Below the pieces are notes generated by a model. The model did not search any database, was not told the origin of the DNA, and worked only from the letters and a program-made list of their open reading frames with translations. From NCBI GenBank assembly GCA_002803225.1, contig NXFV01000943.1:1-10686 (forward strand): a stretch of DNA of 10,686 bases, read 5' to 3'. Position numbers and translations under genes: made by a program. Shown piece after piece: positions 7,255-10,686 of the stretch (position 1 is the first letter of the stretch; each line of letters starts with the position of its first letter). Source of the DNA: Gamarada debralockiae. Taxonomy: Eukaryota; Ascomycota; Leotiomycetes; Helotiales; Hyphodiscaceae.

Positions 7255-9106
7255 TTACAGAGGCTTTCGGCCATAAACGACGTATCTGCAAAATGTCAAC
7301 TCAATCCATATCATCCCAAAACGGTTCAGCTTACATAGGAAAATATGAGTGGATGGATTTATCCTTGATCTCCTTTCTCAGATCTACCAGCAACAGCTCA
7401 ACTTCCTCCGAAGACATGCCCAAAGTCCTCGTCAACATAGCCATCGCAATCTGCAAAATCTTGGATTTAGTTTGCTCACGAAGGCAGAAACAACAATTTA
7501 CTCGAAAGAAACCCATTTGAGAGTAAAATTCGGGAGTAGAGCTCATGAATCGGCACGTAATGGGCAATAAATGAACCCGAGAATATGCTTACCGCGGGGG
7601 CACCCTCAAGTGCGTTTGTCAAAGCCCACAATCCCATGGTCTTTTGCTTCCTTCCCTTCGGCCACGTATTTACCGGCCACGCAAACTTGTTTTCTACGAT
7701 ATCCTCGAACCCAACTTCCTTCAACCACGTGGCGTAATTGGGCGTGCAATGCCAATCACGGCCGATCTTCGCCGCAGCCTGGATCACCAGGTCATTGAAT
7801 CTCTGTGTCGTTGTTCCTTCGACAGTCCCATCATTCGAGTGCGGCTTGAAATAAATGTCTTGCATCTCGAGATAGCCGCCCGGTGCAAGAGCGTCATAAG
7901 CTTTCTGGAAGACGATCTTGGGGTCTTTGAAGCAGGTGAACATGGCTCTGCCGTGGATGTAATCTGGCTGCTGACTGTATGTCCAATCATCTTCCACGTC
8001 GTCGATTTCGAATTGGCAGTTTGGTGGGACACTGGAAAGTTAGTCGAGATTCAGTGAACAGCAAGGGAGTTTCTCACTATTCCGGTTGGATGGGGCTGAG
8101 ATCAACTCCGACGACTGTTGCTTCGGGATGCTGTGTGGCTATGATATATTAGCGGCAACGACCGTAGTCTTTGGAATCTGGGTCTCACCGTATTCTATCG
8201 CCCAGATTCCAGTTCCTGTACCAATATCCAAGACGTATCGTGGATTTGAAATGGGTGCAAGACTCAATTTGCCGTCCAACGTCAGTAAGAATAAATGATG
8301 TTGAAGATCTACACCTGAGTCAGCTCTGGTCCAAAGGCCTGAATATGCATACTAACCTAATCGATCTTGCTCGACCTGAAATAGGAGGTCAATTCAAGGT
8401 TCCTCGATCTTGTCGAAGTACTTACCTCGTCATTCGGTAAATAGTAATCTGATTAGAGGTCAGAAATTGAATTGAATTGACTTCATGAAAGATAGACCCA
8501 CTCCCTTGCTTGTATTTGTGGTACGTACGTCCGTTCTCCTCTACGTATTCATAGAGACTTGATCGCAACGACACCGTGGTTGATCTAAGGCTAGTGATGG
8601 GTTTCGTAGTTTCGTCTGTCACATTTCTGGACTTACTGCAGTTCTATGTCAATAGCTGAATCGCTATCTTGCGAATCGACCTATCACGCATTAGACGAGT
8701 TTGGTAGAGATATTGTCAGTCGGCTTGGTATTACATCTAGAGACATGGGATGATACTGTCCAGTCTGCACAGCGCTCTCCTCGGTCGCCTCGTCATAATG
8801 ACTCTGTTGTTGTGACCCATCCTCATGAATAGGATCAGTTGCCTCATGGCTATCTCGTCGCGGGTTCAAAGGAGGGACAGCGGCGTGAGAAGCTTCTGGT
8901 GTTTGGTAGTTTTGTGACGGGGCTGACTCGATTGGAGGGGTTTCCTTGATTGCCTCATCACAAGGCTGTGATAGCGTCGTGTTCTCGTGAGTAGATTTGG
9001 TAGGGTTAATTTCATCTTGGCTATCTGCGCTCGGTAGGGGAGCCACGGCTTGGTCCCGCAGCTCTTGCGTTGCACCAACGCTTGCTGGGGGGGCCGAAGG
9101 ATCCAT
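7255..9106 (-). CDS. LaeA/UMTA-like SAM-dependent methyltransferase, 10 exons
   Basis: Exons on the minus strand are 9106-8735, 8680-8637, 8584-8502, 8448-8426, 8375-8357, 8308-8189, 8138-8078, 8031-7593, 7450-7335 and 7285-7255. They sum to 1308 nt, giving 435 residues and TAA, and all phases fit. Residues 1-124 are a Ser/Pro/Glu-rich, probably disordered tail. SSLYEYVEENGRTYHKYKQG and YYLPNDE lead into RLDLQHHLF (180-187). SAM motif I is VLDIGTGTGIWAIEYA (206-221); motif II is TVVGVDLSPIQPEYVPPNC (228-246). DDVEDDW and APGGYLEMQD follow, then TRTLGMSSEEVELLL and the family-typical end FPIYVVYGRKP. The substrate is unknown; relatives include global regulators of secondary metabolism and small-molecule methyltransferases. 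It diverges from the ABM-like gene. The start at 9106 was chosen because the upstream ATG at 9184 adds residues unlike the family. Confidence 0.92.
7286..7334 (-). other. Methyltransferase intron 9
   Basis: The donor is GTAAGC, the branch TTGACAT and the acceptor TTTGCAG. It joins HSYFP to IYVVYGRKPL and stop. Without it the frame ends at once after SYFPM. Length is 49 nt. Confidence 0.78.
7451..7592 (-). other. Methyltransferase intron 8, unusually long
   Basis: The donor is GTAAGC and the acceptor TTTTGCAG, with ACTAAAT as branch candidate. It joins EGAPA to IAMAMLTRTLGM with no gap against the pattern I know for the family. At 142 nt it is about three times as long as the gene's other introns, and it stays open in one frame for about 90 nt. 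Confidence 0.72.
8032..8077 (-). other. Methyltransferase intron 7
   Basis: The donor is GTGAGA, the branch ACTAACT and the acceptor TTCCAG. It splits the Tyr codon of PIQPEYVPPN. Length is 46 nt. Confidence 0.78.
8139..8188 (-). other. Methyltransferase intron 6
   Basis: The donor is GTGAGA, the branch GCTAATA and the acceptor TCATAG. It joins AIEY to ATQHPEATVVGVD across SAM motif I. Length is 50 nt. Confidence 0.75.
8309..8356 (-). other. Methyltransferase intron 5
   Basis: The donor is GTTAGT, the branch GCTGACTC and the acceptor GTGTAG. The downstream TAG was chosen over the CAG six bases earlier because it gives the family sequence RLDLQHH. Length is 48 nt. Confidence 0.7.
8376..8425 (-). 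other. Methyltransferase intron 4
   Basis: The donor is GTAAGT, the acceptor TTTCAG and the branch-like motif TTGACC. It joins PNDE to VEQDRL. Length is 50 nt. Confidence 0.75.
8449..8501 (-). other. Methyltransferase intron 3
   Basis: The donor is GTGGGT and the acceptor AATCAG, with CTGAC and CTAAT branch candidates. It joins KQG to NYYLPNDE. Length is 53 nt. Confidence 0.75.
8585..8636 (-). other. Methyltransferase intron 2 with two in-frame acceptors
   Basis: The donor is GTAAGT at 8636. Acceptors CACTAG (ending 8591) and CCTTAG (ending 8585) are 6 nt apart and both keep frame, adding or dropping two residues. The downstream one gives IELQSTTVSLRSS. Confidence 0.65.
8681..8734 (-). other. 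Methyltransferase intron 1 that removes two in-frame stops
   Basis: The donor is GTAATA at 8734 and the acceptor GATAG ends at 8681, with TCTAAT and CTGAC as branch candidates. It is 54 nt and phase 0. It contains TGA TAG in frame at its 3' end, so splicing is required. The donor is the weakest of the set; an alternative GTATCA donor 22 nt upstream would change the frame. Confidence 0.6.
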
Positions 9107-9291
9107 TCTAAGGTACTGTATCAAAACGGACAACTGCAAATTATGGTATACATGCGAGCAGCGGATGTCTATCTGACTACGCAAGATGATTCAAGATAAG
9201 ATATGTACAGGCGGGGTTCGCAACTGATTCAGCAAGAAATCATTTATCTCGCTGTGATTTTACCCGCATTCCGGCGGCACAGCAAGGAGAA

Positions 9292-9303
9292 TGGCACGTG
9301 CCA
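9292..9303. promoter_or_regulatory. 12-bp palindrome with CACGTG E-box
   Basis: TGGCACGTGCCA is a perfect palindrome around the CACGTG core bound by basic helix-loop-helix factors. It lies 186 bp upstream of the methyltransferase start and 530 bp upstream of the ABM start. Confidence 0.5.
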
Positions 9304-9481
9304 AGTCCTCGCTTATTAGCGGCCGCTGAAGATCTTCCCCCCTTAAAATACAGTAAGAAGCTTCTTTCCAGAACAATTCTGTAGCCATCAGTTTCCTGCC
9401 TTCAAAGCCTTTAGTGCTTATTCAACGCGGATTTAAACGGAGATATTTCGCCGTGCGCTCGTATTTGGAGATCCCAAAGCC

Positions 9482-9488
9482 TATAAAA
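9482..9488 (+). promoter_or_regulatory. Possible TATA box of the ABM-like gene
   Basis: TATAAAA lies 345 bp upstream of the ATG at 9833. It is the best TATA match on this strand in the region, but no transcript start can be read from sequence. Confidence 0.3.
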
Positions 9489-9832
9489 TCCTATGGCGGT
9501 TCACCACTTCAACTACAACTGCGACGGAGTGCCAAATTTATTCGACGTCAAACCAAGCTATCCATTGGCAGCAGAGTCCAGTCTCACAACACCGCATTAA
9601 TTGCAGCACAAGACATCAATTGCTGAGATACTATCAGACTTTTCGACTTCCGAATAATCATCTTGATTTTGAATGGTCCGATTCCAATACTCAATCAATC
9701 ACTACGATTGAAGGACTGACAGGGACACTTTCATAGAGTCATCCTCAACGCTAGAAATCTCTTGTAGCGTCCGGGCGTTCCAACGTCTTATATGTCTATT
9801 AATCCGGTCCCCAAGATCTACAACCTTTCAAG

Positions 9833-10504
9833 ATGAAGCGCAACTTCTTTGAGACAATTGTTCTCGAGCCCAAGGAGAAGGATGCTTTGACAAATGAAGC
9901 ATTTCTGAAAGACCTTCAAGAGGTTGCCGACGTTCTGGCCTCCGGGAAAGGAACAATTGATGCCAAATTCCGAAAGTCCATCGACGCAGCCCATCCAGAG
10001 AGACTGCTTTTTGCCGCCGCTTGGGAGACAATCGAAGACCACGACGAATTCGACGTTCAAGGAATCACTCCTAGACTGCTCAAATTAATGCTCTCTCATT
10101 TCAGTCCGATCGCTTTCCAGTTCATGTTCATGGATAGCCAAAAAGTTGATTTTGATGCCCCGATATGGACCGTGAATACGTTCCACGTCAAAGAAGAGGA
10201 AAAGGGTCTCTTTCAAAAAGAAATCGACACTGGCTCTGGTCTTGTTGGCGCGTGGTATATCACGAAGAAACTGCCACCGCTTCCTAAAATCATGCCGACG
10301 GATCCTGTCGAGTTGAAGATGCTTGAGGAGGGAAGAAAGAGGGCGGAAGCTCGTCTTAAGGAGCCAACACCAAATATTTGGATGTCGATCTCAGCCCCTG
10401 GTTCTGGGAATACGGAGACAAAATTTGGTGAGAAGGTCAAATCATATGTTCAGGAGGTACAGAGTGGACAGTATGAGAAGTTTATCAATGGCAAGGGGAA
10501 TTGA
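9833..10504 (+). CDS. ABM-like (dimeric alpha/beta barrel) protein
   Basis: This is a single exon of 223 codons. Residues 5-90 fit one ABM-type ferredoxin-like fold: a first strand (ETIVLEP), a helix, then PERLLFAAAWETIEDHDEFD (55-74), the usual strand-turn-helix with the W-E-x-x-x-x-H-x-x-F signature, and a helix ending LSHFSP. A second, weaker repeat starts at IWTVNTFHVKEEEKGLFQKE (111-130) and may end with NIWMSISAPGSG (181-192), so this may be a tandem-fold protein. ABM relatives act as small monooxygenases or bind small molecules; no substrate or catalytic residue can be fixed here. There is no signal peptide or membrane segment, so a cytosolic location is likely. The start context is TTTCAAGATGA with A at -3. 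Confidence 0.75.
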   Translation: MKRNFFETIVLEPKEKDALTNEAFLKDLQEVADVLASGKGTIDAKFRKSIDAAHPERLLFAAAWETIEDHDEFDVQGITPRLLKLMLSHFSPIAFQFMFMDSQKVDFDAPIWTVNTFHVKEEEKGLFQKEIDTGSGLVGAWYITKKLPPLPKIMPTDPVELKMLEEGRKRAEARLKEPTPNIWMSISAPGSGNTETKFGEKVKSYVQEVQSGQYEKFINGKGN

Positions 10505-10647
10505 GAGCAGTGGCGGGAGCGGCTAGCTATTTTGGTTCCAAATATTTTATCTTTGCCACAGCAATGAAGTAACCTTCCACAACTCACAGAATAAGCTCGT
10601 GCCGGTCTTTCAAATTCTCCTTCATTGGCGTTTCAAAAGAAAGGAGG
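10505..10647 (+). other. 3' flank of the ABM-like gene
   Basis: No gene is seen. It probably holds the 3' untranslated region. AATATTTTATC and AATAAG occur, but there is no exact AATAAA signal. Confidence 0.4.

Positions 10648-10686
<39 letters not shown>
10648..10686 (+). repeat. Poly(A) homopolymer at the window end
   Basis: There are thirty-nine A residues to the last base, preceded by AAAGGAGG. It starts 143 bp past the ABM-like stop. It may be a genomic homopolymer where the assembly ended, a retrocopied tail, or a library artefact. Confidence 0.9.

Larger units (their letters stand above)
9107..9832. promoter_or_regulatory. Divergent promoter region between methyltransferase and ABM-like genes
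   Basis: These 726 bases lie head-to-head between the two starts. They hold a 12-bp E-box palindrome (9292-9303), a NotI-type GCGGCCGC at about 9320, and a plus-strand TATA box at 9482. The last 30 bases before the ABM start are C/T/A-rich. A 70-codon open frame at 9414-9626 has no recognisable feature. The distance from the TATA box to the ABM start (345 bp) suggests a long leader or a leader intron. Confidence 0.5.

Noticed and set aside
7476..7997. 173-codon minus-strand frame as a complete methyltransferase
   Set aside because: It is mostly exon 8 of a longer gene. Its last 33 or so residues come from reading into intron 8, and SAM motif I lies in upstream exons.
8681..8686. Adjacent in-frame TGA TAG as evidence that the methyltransferase is a pseudogene
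   Set aside because: A 54-nt phase-0 intron removes both, and the remaining exons sum to a multiple of three with family-like junctions.
9414..9626. 70-codon plus-strand ORF upstream of the ABM-like gene
   Set aside because: It is basic and low in recognisable structure, with no motif. It probably lies in the leader or promoter.
1..10686. tRNA, rRNA or bacterial-type operon signals
   Set aside because: No cloverleaf or conserved rRNA segment was recognised, and gene structure is clearly eukaryotic with spliceosomal introns.

Overview
The window looks like nuclear DNA of a filamentous ascomycete (Pezizomycotina). It carries a HET-domain gene, a LaeA-like methyltransferase split by nine introns (eight of them 46 to 54 nt), and ABM-like and M50B-like proteins of types common in these fungi. 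Introns have GT..AG ends and CTRAY-type branch sites. I cannot name a species or class from the sequence. The window ends in a 39-base A run, which may be a contig end.

Layout from left to right. 129-645 (+): the decayed 3' part of a pepsin-family aspartic protease gene. 1050-2025 (-): a peptidase M50B-like membrane protease pseudogene. Its three introns are still recognisable, but it has four apparent single-base deletions and one nonsense codon. 2431-4764 (+): an intact, intronless 777-residue HET-domain gene. 4765-5386: a convergent intergenic stretch with two related palindromes. 5387-6369 (-): scattered protein-like pieces of one or more decayed genes I could not identify, with a TATA box upstream of a 45-codon ORF. 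6632-6907: a foldback, MITE-like element. It has 39-bp terminal inverted repeats with one mismatch, arms that pair almost to the centre, and seven copies of CCCTGTA/TACAGGG. 7091-7235: a single-arm relative of that element. 7255-9106 (-): an intact 10-exon SAM-dependent methyltransferase of 435 residues. 9107-9832: a divergent promoter region. 9833-10504 (+): a 223-residue ABM-like (dimeric alpha/beta barrel) protein.

Three genes look intact: HET, methyltransferase and ABM-like. At least two others (aspartic protease, M50B) are broken by small indels. The intact genes are frame-clean over about 4.3 kb of coding sequence, so the breaks in their neighbours are unlikely to be just poor sequence. 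The divergent methyltransferase/ABM pair could share regulation and might modify a small molecule, but nothing else here supports a biosynthetic cluster. The most interesting structure is the foldback element together with its arm-only copy, which lies about 20 bp past the methyltransferase stop and so probably within the 3' UTR.
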